From: Enterobacter cancerogenus
Lineage (GTDB): Bacteria > Pseudomonadota > Gammaproteobacteria > Enterobacterales > Enterobacteriaceae
Assembly (NCBI RefSeq): GCF_019047785.1
Contig: NZ_CP077290.1
Span: 3,224,001 to 3,288,000, forward strand
Reading direction: 5' to 3'
Length of the DNA stretch: 64,000 nucleotides
The notes beneath the pieces were generated by a model. The model worked only from the letters and a program-made list of their open reading frames with translations, ran no database searches and had not been told where the DNA came from. Made by a program: the position numbers and the translations under genes. Below are positions 33,393 to 43,317 of the stretch, piece by piece. Numbering within the stretch: position 1 is the stretch's first letter; each line of letters begins with the position of its first letter.

Positions 33393-35729
33393 ATGAAGCA
33401 AATTCGAATGCTGGCCCAGTATTACGTCGATCTGATGATGAAGCTCGGGCTGGTGCGTTTCTCCATGCTGCTGGCTTTGGCACTGGTCGTCCTGGCAATT
33501 GTGGTGCAAATGGCCGTGACCATGGTTCTGCATGGCCAGGTCGAGAGCATCGACGTCATCCGCTCCATTTTCTTTGGCCTGTTAATTACGCCGTGGGCGG
33601 TCTATTTCCTCTCTGTGGTGGTGGAACAACTGGAGGAGTCTCGCCAGCGCCTGTCAAAGCTGGTTGATAAGCTGGAGGAGATGCGCGAGCGCGATCTTAA
33701 GCTCAACGTCCAGCTCAAAGACAATATCGCCCAGTTAAATCAGGAAATTACTGACCGCGAGAAGGCCGAAGCCGAGCGTCAGACCACGCTTGAGCAGCTC
33801 AAAATTGAGATGAAGGAGCGCGAAGTCACGCAGATCCAGCTCGAGCAGCAATCCTCTTTCCTGCGCTCTTTCCTTGATGCCTCGCCAGATCTGGTGTTCT
33901 ACCGAAACGAAGATAAAGAGTTCTCCGGCTGTAACCGCGCGATGGAGCTGCTGACCGGGAAAAGCGAAAAACAGCTGGTAAACCTGAAGCCGCAGGATGT
34001 TTACTCCGAAGAGGCGGCCGCCAAGGTGATGGAGACCGACGAAAAGGTGTTCCGCCACAACGTCTCACTGACCTACGAACAGTGGCTAGACTACCCGGAC
34101 GGGCGTAAGGCCTGCTTTGAGATCCGCAAGGTGCCGTACTACGACCGCGTGGGTAAACGTCACGGTCTGATGGGCTTTGGCCGCGATATCACCGAGCGTA
34201 AGCGCTATCAGGACGCACTGGAACGCGCCAGCCGCGATAAGACCACCTTTATCTCCACCATCAGCCACGAGCTGCGTACGCCGCTCAACGGTATTGTGGG
34301 GCTGAGCCGTATCTTGCTCGACACCGACCTGACCGCTGAGCAGGAAAAATACCTTAAAACGATCCACGTTTCGGCGGTTACGCTGGGCAATATATTCAAC
34401 GATATTATCGACATGGATAAGATGGAGCGCCGCAAGGTGCAGCTCGATAACCAGCCGGTAGACTTCACCGGCTTCCTGGCAGACCTGGAAAACCTCTCCG
34501 GCCTTCAGGCGCAGCAAAAAGGGCTGAGCTTCGTGATGGAGCCAACCCTGCCGCTGCCGCACAAAGTGGTGACGGACGGCACACGCCTGCGGCAGATCCT
34601 GTGGAACCTCATCAGCAACGCGGTGAAATTTACCCCGCACGGGGGCCGGGTCGCGGTGCGTATTCGCAATGAAGAAGGGGATATGCTGCGCTTTGAGGTA
34701 GAAGACTCGGGGATCGGCATCCCGCAGGAGGAGCAGGATAAAATCTTTGCTATGTATTATCAGGTCAAAGACAGCCAGGGCGGCAAGCCCGCGACGGGTA
34801 CCGGCATTGGTCTGGCCGTCTCAAAACGTCTGGCGAAGAGCATGGGAGGAGATATCACCGTCTCCAGCCAGCCGGGTAAAGGCTCGACCTTCACCCTGAC
34901 GGTCCATGCCCCAGCGGTGGCCGAAGAGGTTGAAGACACGTTTGAAAGTGACGATATGCCGCTGCCGGCACTGCACGTTCTGCTGGTGGAAGACATCGAG
35001 CTGAACGTGATTGTCGCCCGCTCGGTGCTGGAGAAACTCGGTAACAGCGTGGACGTCGCCATGACCGGTAAAGCCGCGCTGGAGATGTTCACACCGGGGG
35101 AATATGACCTCGTTCTGCTGGATATCCAGTTGCCGGACATGACCGGCCTGGATATCTCCCGCGAGCTGACCCGCACCTATGCGGCGGAAGATCTGCCGCC
35201 GCTGGTTGCGCTGACGGCGAACGTGCTGAAGGATAAAAAAGAGTACCTCGATGCCGGTATGGATGATGTGCTCAGCAAGCCGCTGGCGGTGCCTGCCCTG
35301 ACCGCCATGATCAAGAAGTTCTGGGATACCCGAGATGAAGAGGAGAGCACCATGACGTCTGTTGATAGCGCGAAAGCCCAAACGATACTGGATACTGCCA
35401 TGCTGGAGCAGTATATCGATTTGGTCGGACCTAAGCTGATTACCGATGGCCTGGCCATATTTGAGAAAATGATGCCGGGCTATCTGAGCGTGCTCGAGTC
35501 CAACCTGACCGCGCGGGATCAAAAAGGCATTGTCGAGGAAGGGCATAAAATCAAAGGTGCCGCCGGTTCGGTCGGCCTGCGCCATCTGCAGCAGCTTGGC
35601 CAGCAGATCCAGTCGCCGGATCTTCCTGCCTGGGAAGATAATGTGGCTGAATGGGTTGAAGAGATGAAACAGGAGTGGCAAAACGATGTGGCGGTGCTGA
35701 AAGCCTGGGTGGACGCCAGAAAAAAATGA
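33393..35729 (+). CDS. arcB: Hybrid sensor kinase ArcB
   Basis: An inner-membrane sensor of quinone redox state that phosphorylates ArcA under low oxygen. It has 778 residues. Two N-terminal membrane helices precede a leucine-zipper coiled coil and a PAS domain with redox cysteines in EFSGCNR and GRKACFE. The transmitter has its H-box at ISHELRTPLNG, the receiver has Asp in LVLLDIQLPD, and the C-terminal HPt has His in EEGHKIKGAAG. ATG 33393 follows AAGGG and matches E. coli; an in-frame TTG at 33363 is rejected. The upstream neighbour is lptG rather than yhcC. Confidence 0.98.
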   Translation: MKQIRMLAQYYVDLMMKLGLVRFSMLLALALVVLAIVVQMAVTMVLHGQVESIDVIRSIFFGLLITPWAVYFLSVVVEQLEESRQRLSKLVDKLEEMRERDLKLNVQLKDNIAQLNQEITDREKAEAERQTTLEQLKIEMKEREVTQIQLEQQSSFLRSFLDASPDLVFYRNEDKEFSGCNRAMELLTGKSEKQLVNLKPQDVYSEEAAAKVMETDEKVFRHNVSLTYEQWLDYPDGRKACFEIRKVPYYDRVGKRHGLMGFGRDITERKRYQDALERASRDKTTFISTISHELRTPLNGIVGLSRILLDTDLTAEQEKYLKTIHVSAVTLGNIFNDIIDMDKMERRKVQLDNQPVDFTGFLADLENLSGLQAQQKGLSFVMEPTLPLPHKVVTDGTRLRQILWNLISNAVKFTPHGGRVAVRIRNEEGDMLRFEVEDSGIGIPQEEQDKIFAMYYQVKDSQGGKPATGTGIGLAVSKRLAKSMGGDITVSSQPGKGSTFTLTVHAPAVAEEVEDTFESDDMPLPALHVLLVEDIELNVIVARSVLEKLGNSVDVAMTGKAALEMFTPGEYDLVLLDIQLPDMTGLDISRELTRTYAAEDLPPLVALTANVLKDKKEYLDAGMDDVLSKPLAVPALTAMIKKFWDTRDEEESTMTSVDSAKAQTILDTAMLEQYIDLVGPKLITDGLAIFEKMMPGYLSVLESNLTARDQKGIVEEGHKIKGAAGSVGLRHLQQLGQQIQSPDLPAWEDNVAEWVEEMKQEWQNDVAVLKAWVDARKK

Positions 35730-35748
35730 CCCCGGCTTAACCGGGGTG
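35730..35748 (+). terminator. Hairpin after arcB
   Basis: ACCCCGG/CCGGGGT with a CTTAA loop lies directly after the arcB stop. No T tract follows at once, so its function as a terminator is moderate at best. The remaining gap to elbB (to 35960) is AT-rich from 35850 and presumably carries the elbB-mtgA promoter. Confidence 0.5.
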
Positions 35749-35960
35749 CGCGAATACTGCGCCAACACCAGGGAAATCGTGGCTGCGCCGGATTTTTTGT
35801 GTTGTTTTCGCATGGACGCCGCCTGAATATTTAGGCCGCACGCAGATAAGATAGCAAATCTTAAATGATTTGTTACATGAATCAGTGAAATGTGTGAAGC
35901 ATAGCGTTTTAATCAAAATTATTAATGTGCTTCAGTACGTTGCAAAGAAGGATCCTCAAG

Positions 35961-36614
35961 ATGAAAAAAATAGGTGTCGTGCTGAGTGGCTGCGGTGTTT
36001 ACGACGGGTCGGAGATCCATGAAGCGGTATTAACCCTTCTGGCGCTCTCCCGCCAGGGCGCGGAGGTGGTCTGCTTCGCGCCGGATAAAAGCCAGGCGGA
36101 TGTGATCAATCATCTCACCGGCGAACCGATGGCGGAAAGCCGTAACGTGCTGATTGAAGCGGCGCGCATCGCCCGCGGGGATATTCATCCGCTGGGGCAG
36201 GCAGACGCGGCACAGCTCGACGCGTTAATCGTGCCGGGAGGCTTTGGTGCGGCCAAAAATCTCAGCACCTTTGCTGCCCAGGGGGCGGAGTGCCATGTCG
36301 ATCCCGATTTACGCTCCCTCGCCAGGGCAATGCATGCGGCGGGTAAACCGCTGGGCTTTATCTGTATTGCGCCCGCGATGCTGCCGAAAATCTTTGATTT
36401 CCCGCTGCGTCTGACCATCGGGACCGATATCGATACGGCCGACCTTATTGAAGAGATGGGGGGCGAACATGTTCCTTGCCCGGTGGACGACATCGTGGTC
36501 GATGAAGAGAACAAGATTATCACCACGCCCGCGTACATGCTGGCGCAGAGTATCGCTGAGGCCGCCACGGGCATTGATAAGCTGGTGGACCGGGTGCTGG
36601 TTCTGAGCGAATGA
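35961..36614 (+). CDS. elbB: DJ-1/PfpI-family glyoxalase ElbB
   Basis: A cytoplasmic class I glutamine amidotransferase-like protein, linked in E. coli to isoprenoid yields and given weak glyoxalase activity. It has 217 residues. The N-terminus is [21 protein letters not shown], and the nucleophile-elbow region is FICIAPAML, with Cys followed by Ile-Ala-Pro. ATG 35961 follows AAGGA and matches the E. coli start. It overlaps mtgA by four bases, so the two genes are coupled. Confidence 0.95.
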   Translation: MKKIGVVLSGCGVYDGSEIHEAVLTLLALSRQGAEVVCFAPDKSQADVINHLTGEPMAESRNVLIEAARIARGDIHPLGQADAAQLDALIVPGGFGAAKNLSTFAAQGAECHVDPDLRSLARAMHAAGKPLGFICIAPAMLPKIFDFPLRLTIGTDIDTADLIEEMGGEHVPCPVDDIVVDEENKIITTPAYMLAQSIAEAATGIDKLVDRVLVLSE

Positions 36615-37336
36615 AGCGCAAATGGGGAGCAGGCGCATGGGTGAAACGCATCCTGATGCGCATCGTGGTGGTGCTGGCGGTATTCTGGGGCGGCGGGATT
36701 GCCCTGTTCAGCATCGTACCGGTGCCTTTCTCCGCCGTCATGGTCGAACGGCAGCTGAGTGCCTGGCTCACCGGGGATTTTGGCTACGTTGCACACGCTG
36801 ACTGGGTGAGCACGGAGTCGATTTCGCCGTGGATGGGGCTGGCGGTGATGGCGGCAGAAGATCAGAAATTCCCGGAGCACTGGGGTTTTGACGTGGCGGC
36901 GATCGAAAAGGCGCTTGCTCATAACGAACGCCATGAGAACCGGGTGCGCGGCGCATCGACGATATCGCAGCAAACCGCGAAAAATCTCTTTTTGTGGGAT
37001 GGCCGTAGTTGGGTGAGAAAAGGGCTGGAGGCCGGGCTGACGCTGGGCATTGAAACGGTCTGGAGCAAAAAGCGCATTTTGACCGTCTATCTCAATATCG
37101 CAGAATTCGGTGACGGCGTGTTTGGCGTGGAGGCCGCTTCACAACGTTATTTCAATAAGCCCGCAAGCCGGTTAAGTATGTCTGAAGCGGCGCTGCTGGC
37201 TGCCGTCCTGCCGAATCCGATCCGCTTTAAAGCAAACGCGCCGACAGGGTATGTGCGCAGCCGTCAGGCGTGGATCATGCGTCAGATGCGCCAGCTGGGT
37301 GGGGAAGGGTTTATGGAGCGTAACAAGCTGATGTAG
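36611..37336 (+). CDS. mtgA: Monofunctional biosynthetic peptidoglycan transglycosylase
   Basis: An inner-membrane-anchored GT51 enzyme that polymerises lipid II into glycan strands without transpeptidase activity, associated with the divisome. It has 241 residues. One membrane helix (about 13-35) is followed by the GT51 motifs [14 protein letters not shown] (with the catalytic Glu), [17 protein letters not shown] and [17 protein letters not shown]. It overlaps elbB (ATGA) and converges on npr. Confidence 0.97.
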   Translation: MKRKWGAGAWVKRILMRIVVVLAVFWGGGIALFSIVPVPFSAVMVERQLSAWLTGDFGYVAHADWVSTESISPWMGLAVMAAEDQKFPEHWGFDVAAIEKALAHNERHENRVRGASTISQQTAKNLFLWDGRSWVRKGLEAGLTLGIETVWSKKRILTVYLNIAEFGDGVFGVEAASQRYFNKPASRLSMSEAALLAAVLPNPIRFKANAPTGYVRSRQAWIMRQMRQLGGEGFMERNKLM

Positions 37337-37365
37337 GGCGGGGCAGCATCGCGCCACCCGCCTTT
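37337..37365. terminator. Hairpin between mtgA and npr
   Basis: GGCGGG (37337-37342) pairs with CCCGCC (37357-37362) and is followed by TTT. It lies between convergent genes and is probably a weak bidirectional terminator. Confidence 0.5.
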
Positions 37366-37375
37366 GCGCTGAGGG

Positions 37376-37648
37376 TTAGTCTTCGTCAAACCCGGCGTTA
37401 AACAGGGCAATCACCGCGGCCAGCGCTTCCTCTTCCTGTGGACCGGTGGCCTCCACCTCGATCTGACGACCTTTGGCAGAATCCAGCATCAGCAACGCAA
37501 TTACGCTGTTGGCTTCTGCCTCGGTCCCCTCATCGTTGCGCAGCAGCACCTCTGCGTCAAAGCCCTGCATCAGTTCAAACAGCTTCATCGCCGGACGGGC
37601 GTGCATACCCAGCTTATTGGTGATCTCAACGGTCTGTTTTACGGTCAT
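37376..37648 (-). CDS. npr: Phosphocarrier protein NPr
   Basis: An HPr-like phosphocarrier of the nitrogen PTS that passes phosphate from PtsP (EI-Ntr) to PtsN. It has 90 residues. The phosphorylated His16 lies in [12 protein letters not shown] second conserved loop, [18 protein letters not shown], includes the Ser-46-like position. It is the last gene of the rpoN cluster and overlaps the rapZ stop by four bases. Confidence 0.97.
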   Translation of the reverse strand: MTVKQTVEITNKLGMHARPAMKLFELMQGFDAEVLLRNDEGTEAEANSVIALLMLDSAKGRQIEVEATGPQEEEALAAVIALFNAGFDED

Positions 37649-38499
37649 GTTTTACGTTTTTCCAGCGTGCGATGACGGGACTGAACGTTCTTGCCGCGTG
37701 AGCGGAAGTAATCGGCCAGCTGCTCGGCAATATAAACCGAGCGATGTTTACCGCCGGTACAGCCAATCGCCACCGTCAGGTAGCTACGGTTGTTGGTCTC
37801 CAGCATAGGTAACCATAGCTCAAGGTAGCTTCGCGTCTGGTAGATAAAATTGTGAACTTCTGTGTGTCTGTCGAGGAACGCCGCGACGGGCTTATCCAGA
37901 CCGGTCATAGGACGCAGTTTGGGATCCCAGTGGGGGTTCGGCAGGAAGCGCACGTCGAAGACATAATCCGCATCGATCGGAATACCGTGCTTAAAGCCGA
38001 AGGATTCGAACACCATTGTCAGTTCACGCTCGCGTTTTCCCAGTAGACGGGTACGCAGCATCTCTGCCAGCTCGTGGACGGACATTTCGGAGGTGTCGAC
38101 AATCAGGTCGGCGCGGGAACGCAGCGGCTCCAGCAGGTCGCTCTCCTGATCGATGGCGCTTTCCAGTGAGAGGTTTTTACTGGAGAGCGGGTGCAAACGA
38201 CGCGTGTCGCTGTAGCGACGGATCAGCGTGTTACGGTCGGCGTCAAGGAACAGCAGCTGAGGCGAGAAAGCCTCCGGCAGGTTGCTCATCGCCTGCTCAA
38301 ACACTTCCGGCGACTCTGGCATGTTGCGGACGTCGATACTCACTGCCGCCGAGATCTGCCTGTCCGCGAGCGTTTGAGCCAGCTCGGGCAAGAGCACCAC
38401 CGGCAGGTTATCTACGCAGTAAAAGCCCATATCTTCCAGCGCGCGCAGGGCGACGGATTTCCCCGACCCTGAACGACCGCTGACGATCATCAACACCAT
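37645..38499 (-). CDS. rapZ: RNase adaptor protein RapZ
   Basis: Binds the small RNA GlmZ and guides RNase E to it, linking glucosamine-6-phosphate supply to glmS expression. It has 284 residues. The N-terminal Walker A motif is GRSGSGKS (about 8-15). The C-terminal domain ([10 protein letters not shown] near residue 245) binds RNA and GlcN6P, with a basic tail [14 protein letters not shown]. It lies between ptsN and npr as in E. coli. Confidence 0.97.
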   Translation of the reverse strand: MVLMIVSGRSGSGKSVALRALEDMGFYCVDNLPVVLLPELAQTLADRQISAAVSIDVRNMPESPEVFEQAMSNLPEAFSPQLLFLDADRNTLIRRYSDTRRLHPLSSKNLSLESAIDQESDLLEPLRSRADLIVDTSEMSVHELAEMLRTRLLGKRERELTMVFESFGFKHGIPIDADYVFDVRFLPNPHWDPKLRPMTGLDKPVAAFLDRHTEVHNFIYQTRSYLELWLPMLETNNRSYLTVAIGCTGGKHRSVYIAEQLADYFRSRGKNVQSRHRTLEKRKT

Positions 38500-38544
38500 G
38501 TTCCGTTTCTCCTCAGGGCAACAGATGTGAAGGCCATCTCCCGG

Positions 38545-39036
38545 TTATGCATCATCCTGATTGCCTTCTGCTTCAGTGATAATTTGATACAGCTCCTCAT
38601 CACTTTGGGCTGAGCGCAGTCGACGGCAAATGGTTTTATCGGCCAGTCGCTTAGCAACCAGTGACAGCGTATGCAGATGGGTTTTCGTCTGATCGGCAGG
38701 CACCAGCAGGGCGAAGAGGAGATCGACCGGCTGATTATCAATGGCATCGAACGCGATGGGCGTTTCGAGCTGCACAAACACGCCGACGGCACGCAGGGTG
38801 TCTTCTTCCAGCTTGCCGTGCGGGATCGCGATGCCGTTGCCGATACCGGTACTGCCCATTTTTTCACGGGTCAGAATCGCTTCAAATACCAGCTGCGGCG
38901 GCAGGCCCAACTGCTTTGCGGCCAGCTCACTGATAATCTCCAGCGCACGTTTCTTGCTCTGGCAGTGAACGCCACTGCGGGTACATTCCTGGTTCAGGAC
39001 ATTGCTCAATTGAAGAGCGGAATCGTTGTTCATCAT
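38545..39036 (-). CDS. ptsN: Nitrogen-PTS enzyme IIA
   Basis: A regulatory phosphoprotein that, unphosphorylated, binds TrkA and KdpD to control potassium uptake, among other targets. It has 163 residues. Phosphorylated His73 sits in GIAIPHGKL. The EIIA fold matches the E. coli protein along its length, including the family start MMNNDSALQLSNVL. It follows hpf after an 82-base gap that contains a hairpin. Confidence 0.97.
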   Translation of the reverse strand: MMNNDSALQLSNVLNQECTRSGVHCQSKKRALEIISELAAKQLGLPPQLVFEAILTREKMGSTGIGNGIAIPHGKLEEDTLRAVGVFVQLETPIAFDAIDNQPVDLLFALLVPADQTKTHLHTLSLVAKRLADKTICRRLRSAQSDEELYQIITEAEGNQDDA

Positions 39037-39065
39037 AATTTCACCTAAGCGCTAACTGTACAAAC

Positions 39066-39090
39066 GGCCTGTTGTGTTTCACAACAGGCC
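39066..39090 (-). terminator. Hairpin between hpf and ptsN
   Basis: A perfect 11-bp stem GGCCTGTTGTG/CACAACAGGCC with a TTT loop, within the rpoN cluster. On the minus strand it is followed only by GTTTGT, so it may attenuate rather than fully stop transcription between hpf and ptsN. Confidence 0.55.
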
Positions 39091-39118
39091 TTCCTGCACC
39101 CGTTAACTGCCCGGACAA

Positions 39119-39406
39119 TTAGTGTTGTTTCAGTTTATCTTTATGTTTATTGAGCTGTCGTGCAAGCTTATCAATCAAGCCGTCGATAGCCGCGTACATG
39201 TCTTGCCCTTCCGCACTCGCATGCAGTTCACCCCCGTTTACGTGCAGGGTGGCATCCGAGATATGAGTCACTTTCTCCACTTTCAACACAATATAGACCT
39301 GGTTGATCCTTTCGAAATACTGCTCTAATTTCGCGAACTTCGTGTTCAGGAAATCGCGCAGGGCCTCAGTAATTTCGACGTTTTGTCCAGTGATGTTGAG
39401 CTGCAT
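39119..39406 (-). CDS. hpf: Ribosome hibernation promoting factor HPF
   Basis: A short-form HPF that binds the 30S channel of stationary-phase ribosomes and, with RMF, stabilises 100S dimers. It has 95 residues. The conserved start is MQLNITGQNVEITEALRDF, and the C-terminus is basic (LARQLNKHKDKLKQH). ATG 39406 is the family start; the longer frame adds intergenic sequence only. It lies 22 bases downstream of rpoN. Confidence 0.97.
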   Translation of the reverse strand: MQLNITGQNVEITEALRDFLNTKFAKLEQYFERINQVYIVLKVEKVTHISDATLHVNGGELHASAEGQDMYAAIDGLIDKLARQLNKHKDKLKQH

Positions 39407-39428
39407 AGTGTCTTCCTTATCGGTTGAG

Positions 39429-40862
39429 TCAGACCAGCTGTTTACGCTGGTTAGACGGCGGAATGGATAAAGACTCTCGGTACTTCGCAACGGTACGACG
39501 AGCCACCATAATACCCTGATCGGAGAGAAGGGTGGTCAACTTACTGTCGCTCAGTGGCTTCGCGGGGTTTTCCGCGGCGATCAACTTCTTCACCAGTGCA
39601 CGGATTGCCGTTGACGAGGCTTCGCCGCCGCCTTCGGTATTCACATGGCTGGAGAAGAAATACTTAAGCTCAAAAATACCGCGCGGACTGTGCAGATACT
39701 TCTGCGTGGTCACGCGGGAAATGGTTGATTCATGCATCTCGACGGCCTGGGCGATATCTGCCAGCACCATCGGCTTCATAAATTCTTCGCCCTGCTCGAA
39801 GAACGCCTGCTGCTGTTCGACAATACAGCGGCTTACGCGCAGCAGCGTATCATTTCGGCTCTCCAGACTTTTGATCAACCATCGCGCTTCCTGAAGGTTG
39901 CTACGAATATATTGATTGTCGGAGTCGTTGCGAACGCTGGTGCACATGGAGGCGTACTGCTGGTTAATTTGCAAACGAGGGATGCTATCTGAATTCAGTT
40001 CAACCACCCAGCGACCGTTATGCTTTCGCACCAGCACGTCAGGGATCACGTATTCCGGTTCGCTGGTCTGGATCGACTGGCCGGGACGCGGATCGAGGGA
40101 CTGAATTAAATTCACCGCCTCTTTCAGCACCTCTTCTTTCAGACGCGTGACGCGCATCAGCGAACGGAAATCATGGTTGGCGAGCAGATCCAGATGATCG
40201 CTGATGATTAAGCGGGCTTCGTCAATCCACGGCGTCTCTTTGGCGAACTGCGAAAGCTGGATCAGCAGGCAGTCGCGCAGATCTTTCGCCGCCACACCGA
40301 CCGGGTCGAAGCGCTGGATGCGCTTTAACACGGCTTCAATTTCTTCCAGCTCAACGTCTTCGTCGCCGATGCTTTCCAGAATGTCGTCCAGCGTGACGGT
40401 CAGATAGCCTGTGTCATCCACGGCATCGACAATGGAGGTCGCAATGGCGCGATCGGTATCGGAGAACGGCGTAAGCTCCACCTGCCACATCAGGTAATCC
40501 TGCAGAGACTGGGTGGTTTCGCCCTGGTAGACCGGCAGCTCGTCGTCCTGGTAGTCTGCACGCGTTCCGGAAGGGGTACCGGCGGTGTAGAGTTCATCCC
40601 AGCTGGCATCCAGCGGAAGCTCGTCCGGCATCTCTTTTTGTTCGAGCGCATCAACGGTGTCGAGCATTTCTGCGTCTTGCGTTTGCTGGGTGTCTACCTC
40701 GTCATGAAGATCGGTTTGCTCCAGCAACGGATTGCTGTCCAGCGCCTGCTGGAGCTCCTGCTGAAGTTCTAACGTGGACAGCTGCAGCAGACGGATCGCC
40801 TGCTGGAGCTGCGGCGTCATCGCCAGTTGCTGGCTCAGCCTTAATTGCAAACCTTGCTTCAT
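39429..40862 (-). CDS. rpoN: RNA polymerase sigma-54 factor
   Basis: The alternative sigma factor for nitrogen and many other genes, which requires enhancer-binding ATPases. It has 477 residues. The Gln/Leu-rich region I is [27 protein letters not shown], followed by an acidic region II, the core-binding domain, a helix-turn-helix, and the RpoN box [10 protein letters not shown] near the C-terminus. It lies between lptB upstream and hpf downstream on the minus strand. Confidence 0.98.
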   Translation of the reverse strand: MKQGLQLRLSQQLAMTPQLQQAIRLLQLSTLELQQELQQALDSNPLLEQTDLHDEVDTQQTQDAEMLDTVDALEQKEMPDELPLDASWDELYTAGTPSGTRADYQDDELPVYQGETTQSLQDYLMWQVELTPFSDTDRAIATSIVDAVDDTGYLTVTLDDILESIGDEDVELEEIEAVLKRIQRFDPVGVAAKDLRDCLLIQLSQFAKETPWIDEARLIISDHLDLLANHDFRSLMRVTRLKEEVLKEAVNLIQSLDPRPGQSIQTSEPEYVIPDVLVRKHNGRWVVELNSDSIPRLQINQQYASMCTSVRNDSDNQYIRSNLQEARWLIKSLESRNDTLLRVSRCIVEQQQAFFEQGEEFMKPMVLADIAQAVEMHESTISRVTTQKYLHSPRGIFELKYFFSSHVNTEGGGEASSTAIRALVKKLIAAENPAKPLSDSKLTTLLSDQGIMVARRTVAKYRESLSIPPSNQRKQLV

Positions 40863-40909
40863 ATTCAGAGCATTTTTCTCCGGTTCGGCGCTACGTTGCC
40901 TCTACCCTA

Positions 40910-41635
40910 TCAGAGTCTGAAGTCTTCCCCAAGGTACACGCGCTTAACATGCTCATCCTGGAGGATTTGCTGCGGCGTACCGTGGGCAATCAGATGGCCC
41001 TGGCTAACAATGTAGGCGCGTTCGCAGACGGCCAGCGTTTCACGGACGTTATGGTCAGTGATAAGTACGCCAAGCCCGCTATCGCGCAGGTGCTCAATAA
41101 TGCGTTTGATATCAATAACGGAAATGGGGTCAACGCCCGCGAAAGGTTCATCCAGCAGGATGAATTTCGGGTTAGCGGCCAGCGCACGTGCAATCTCAAC
41201 GCGGCGACGTTCACCGCCAGAGAGCGCCTGACCGAGGCTGTCGCGAAGATGTTCAATGTGGAACTCTTCCATCAGCTCGTTCGCACGGTCGGTGCGCTGC
41301 TCGCTGGTCAGATCGTCACGGATCTGCAGCACGGCCATCAGGTTATCGAAGACGCTTAAGCGACGGAAGATTGACGCTTCCTGCGGCAGGTAGCCGATAC
41401 CACGGCGTGCACGCGCGTGCAGCGGCAGCAGGCTGATGTCTTCATCGTCGATGATAATGTTACCTGCATCGCGCGGCACAATACCGACCACCATGTAGAA
41501 GGTGGTGGTTTTACCTGCACCGTTAGGGCCAAGCAGGCCCACAATTTCGCCGGAGTTGACGGTCAGACTGACATCTTCGACGACGCGGCGGCCTTTATAC
41601 GCTTTCGCGAGGTTTTTAGCAGTTAATGTTGCCAT
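40910..41635 (-). CDS. lptB: LPS export ATPase LptB
   Basis: The cytoplasmic ATPase of LptB2FGC, powering LPS extraction and transport. It has 241 residues. Walker A is GPNGAGKTT (about 37-45), the ABC signature is [15 protein letters not shown], Walker B is [12 protein letters not shown], and the switch His is in [10 protein letters not shown]. It follows lptA by six bases. Its transmembrane partners LptF and LptG are encoded at 31073-33255. Confidence 0.98.
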   Translation of the reverse strand: MATLTAKNLAKAYKGRRVVEDVSLTVNSGEIVGLLGPNGAGKTTTFYMVVGIVPRDAGNIIIDDEDISLLPLHARARRGIGYLPQEASIFRRLSVFDNLMAVLQIRDDLTSEQRTDRANELMEEFHIEHLRDSLGQALSGGERRRVEIARALAANPKFILLDEPFAGVDPISVIDIKRIIEHLRDSGLGVLITDHNVRETLAVCERAYIVSQGHLIAHGTPQQILQDEHVKRVYLGEDFRL

Positions 41636-41641
41636 AACGAA

Positions 41642-42196
41642 TTAGTTACTCTTCTTCTGTGCCGGGGCCTGGCCTTTGCCTTTGTCCTGCAGCTGCGAAG
41701 GCACAAGCACGGTGGTGACGCGTTTCCCTTTCTCGCTGGTGGCCTGCATTTTCTGCTCTTTCACCAGGTAGGTGATCTTGTCGCCGGTAATGTTGCTGTC
41801 CAGCTGTTCCAGATAGGCGTTACCGGTCAGGATAACCAGATCCTTCGCCAGCTCGTAATGCATATGCGAGGCGCGGCCTTTTACCGGTTTGCCGTTGTCC
41901 TGCATCTGGTAGAAGGTGGCAGGGTTGCCGTAACCATCAATGATCTCTTTACCCTGCTCGCCGCCAGGGCGGGTGACCACCACTTTGTCGGCGTTAATTT
42001 TAATGGTGCCCTGGGTCATGACGACGTTGCCCGTAAAGGTGACGACGTTACCCTGCATATCAAGCGACTGGGCGTCAGACTCGATATGGATCGGCTGTTC
42101 GGTATCACCAGTCACAGCGAGCGCGGGAAGACTGGCGGCCAGCAGTGCGCTGGCGATAAGTACTTTAAGGCTGAGTTTGTTTGTTTTGAATTTCAT
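41642..42196 (-). CDS. lptA: Periplasmic LPS bridge protein LptA
   Basis: Forms the periplasmic beta-jellyroll bridge that carries LPS from LptC to LptD. It has 184 residues. The signal peptide ends LPALA, and the mature protein starts VTGDTEQPIHIESD with the OstA/LptA fold. ATG 42196 matches the E. coli start and follows AGGAGG. It overlaps the end of lptC by 32 bases. In E. coli a sigma-E promoter serves lptAB from within lptC; I did not verify one here. Confidence 0.97.
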   Translation of the reverse strand: MKFKTNKLSLKVLIASALLAASLPALAVTGDTEQPIHIESDAQSLDMQGNVVTFTGNVVMTQGTIKINADKVVVTRPGGEQGKEIIDGYGNPATFYQMQDNGKPVKGRASHMHYELAKDLVILTGNAYLEQLDSNITGDKITYLVKEQKMQATSEKGKRVTTVLVPSQLQDKGKGQAPAQKKSN

Positions 42197-42740
42197 AGGA
42201 GGTTCTAACCTTTTCAATCAGCTCGGCGTTTTTGCTGCGTAAGTTCCCGCGCATTCTCAAACCGCTGGAATTAAATGTCGTGCCGTACAATGTGACCAGA
42301 TCCTGAGATGTCACGTCCTGGGTAACCAGGTTGATCTGGGCGTTATCCGTGGTGATTCTGCGCAGTTGAGCATCAGCGGTCAGGGCGATGACCTCAACAT
42401 GGCCATACAGATAAAGCATACGGTCATTCGTCAGTTTTGCGCGGTCAGACTTGATTGACCACGTCGGGACTTTATCCGTATCAAAAGTGGTCATCACCGG
42501 TTTGGTAAACCACGAGACCCCATCATCTGAGAAATATTCAACGTGCTGGGCAATCAGGCGATAGTTCAGCGCACCTTCCGGGCTATATACCACGGTATCG
42601 CTGTGATCGCTTTTGTAGGTTGGATCGCTTGTGTTGACCGTATCCGGTTGCGTATCGTCACGGTCAGCGAGATTCACGCCAATCAGTACCAGTACGACAA
42701 GCGTCAGCAGAATGATAACCCAACGTCTGGTTTTACTCAT
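42165..42740 (-). CDS. lptC: LPS export protein LptC
   Basis: A bitopic inner-membrane protein that receives LPS from LptFG and passes it to LptA. It has 191 residues. One N-terminal membrane helix (about 8-24) and a periplasmic jellyroll domain are visible. It overlaps kdsC upstream (four bases) and lptA downstream, so the kdsC-lptC-lptA-lptB genes form one tightly packed unit. Confidence 0.97.
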   Translation of the reverse strand: MSKTRRWVIILLTLVVLVLIGVNLADRDDTQPDTVNTSDPTYKSDHSDTVVYSPEGALNYRLIAQHVEYFSDDGVSWFTKPVMTTFDTDKVPTWSIKSDRAKLTNDRMLYLYGHVEVIALTADAQLRRITTDNAQINLVTQDVTSQDLVTLYGTTFNSSGLRMRGNLRSKNAELIEKVRTSYEIQNKQTQP

Positions 42741-43303
42741 ATCGATTGCCCTTTGGCCTCATCAAGCTTGCCCTGCGCCAGCAGAAGCAGATCGCAGACT
42801 TCACGTACGGCACCGCGGCCACCGTTAATGTGAGTAACATAGTCAGCGCGCGGAATAAGCAGCGGATGGGCGTCGGCAACGGCGATACTCAGCCCCACCT
42901 CTGACATGACCGGCCAGTCAATCAAATCGTCGCCCACGTAGGCAACGTTTTCCGGCGCGACAGCCAGTTTCCCCAGTAAATCCCTGAAGGCCATCATTTT
43001 GTCAGACTGCCCCTGATAGAGATGGGTAATCCCCAGCGTTTCGCAGCGATCTTCTACCAGTTTAGCTTTCCGTCCTGTGATGATAGCAACTTCAATGCCT
43101 GACGTGAGGGCACAGCGAATGCCGTAGCCGTCGCGTACGTTAAATGCTTTCAGCTCTTCGCCGTTATTGCCCATATAAATCAGGCCGTCGGAGAGCACAC
43201 CGTCCACATCAAGGATCAACAGGCGAATATTTTCCGCCTTTGCCATCATGTGGGTACTGACCGGGCCATAACAGGTTGCAAGGGATGCACCCGCATTACT
43301 CAT
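42737..43303 (-). CDS. kdsC: KDO-8-phosphate phosphatase
   Basis: Removes phosphate from KDO-8-phosphate in LPS inner-core sugar synthesis. It has 188 residues of the HAD superfamily, C0 type (tetrameric, no large cap). The nucleophile motif is LLILDVDGVLSDG, with AIITGR and VGDDLIDWPVM further on. ATG 43303 matches the E. coli start. It follows kdsD by 14 bases and overlaps lptC. Confidence 0.97.
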   Translation of the reverse strand: MSNAGASLATCYGPVSTHMMAKAENIRLLILDVDGVLSDGLIYMGNNGEELKAFNVRDGYGIRCALTSGIEVAIITGRKAKLVEDRCETLGITHLYQGQSDKMMAFRDLLGKLAVAPENVAYVGDDLIDWPVMSEVGLSIAVADAHPLLIPRADYVTHINGGRGAVREVCDLLLLAQGKLDEAKGQSI

Positions 43304-43317
43304 TGTCTTATCCTTCA

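Noticed and set aside
39066..39090. Inverted repeat between hpf and ptsN as a mobile-element end or recombination site
   Set aside because: It is a simple three-base-loop hairpin within a conserved operon and is better explained as an RNA structure.
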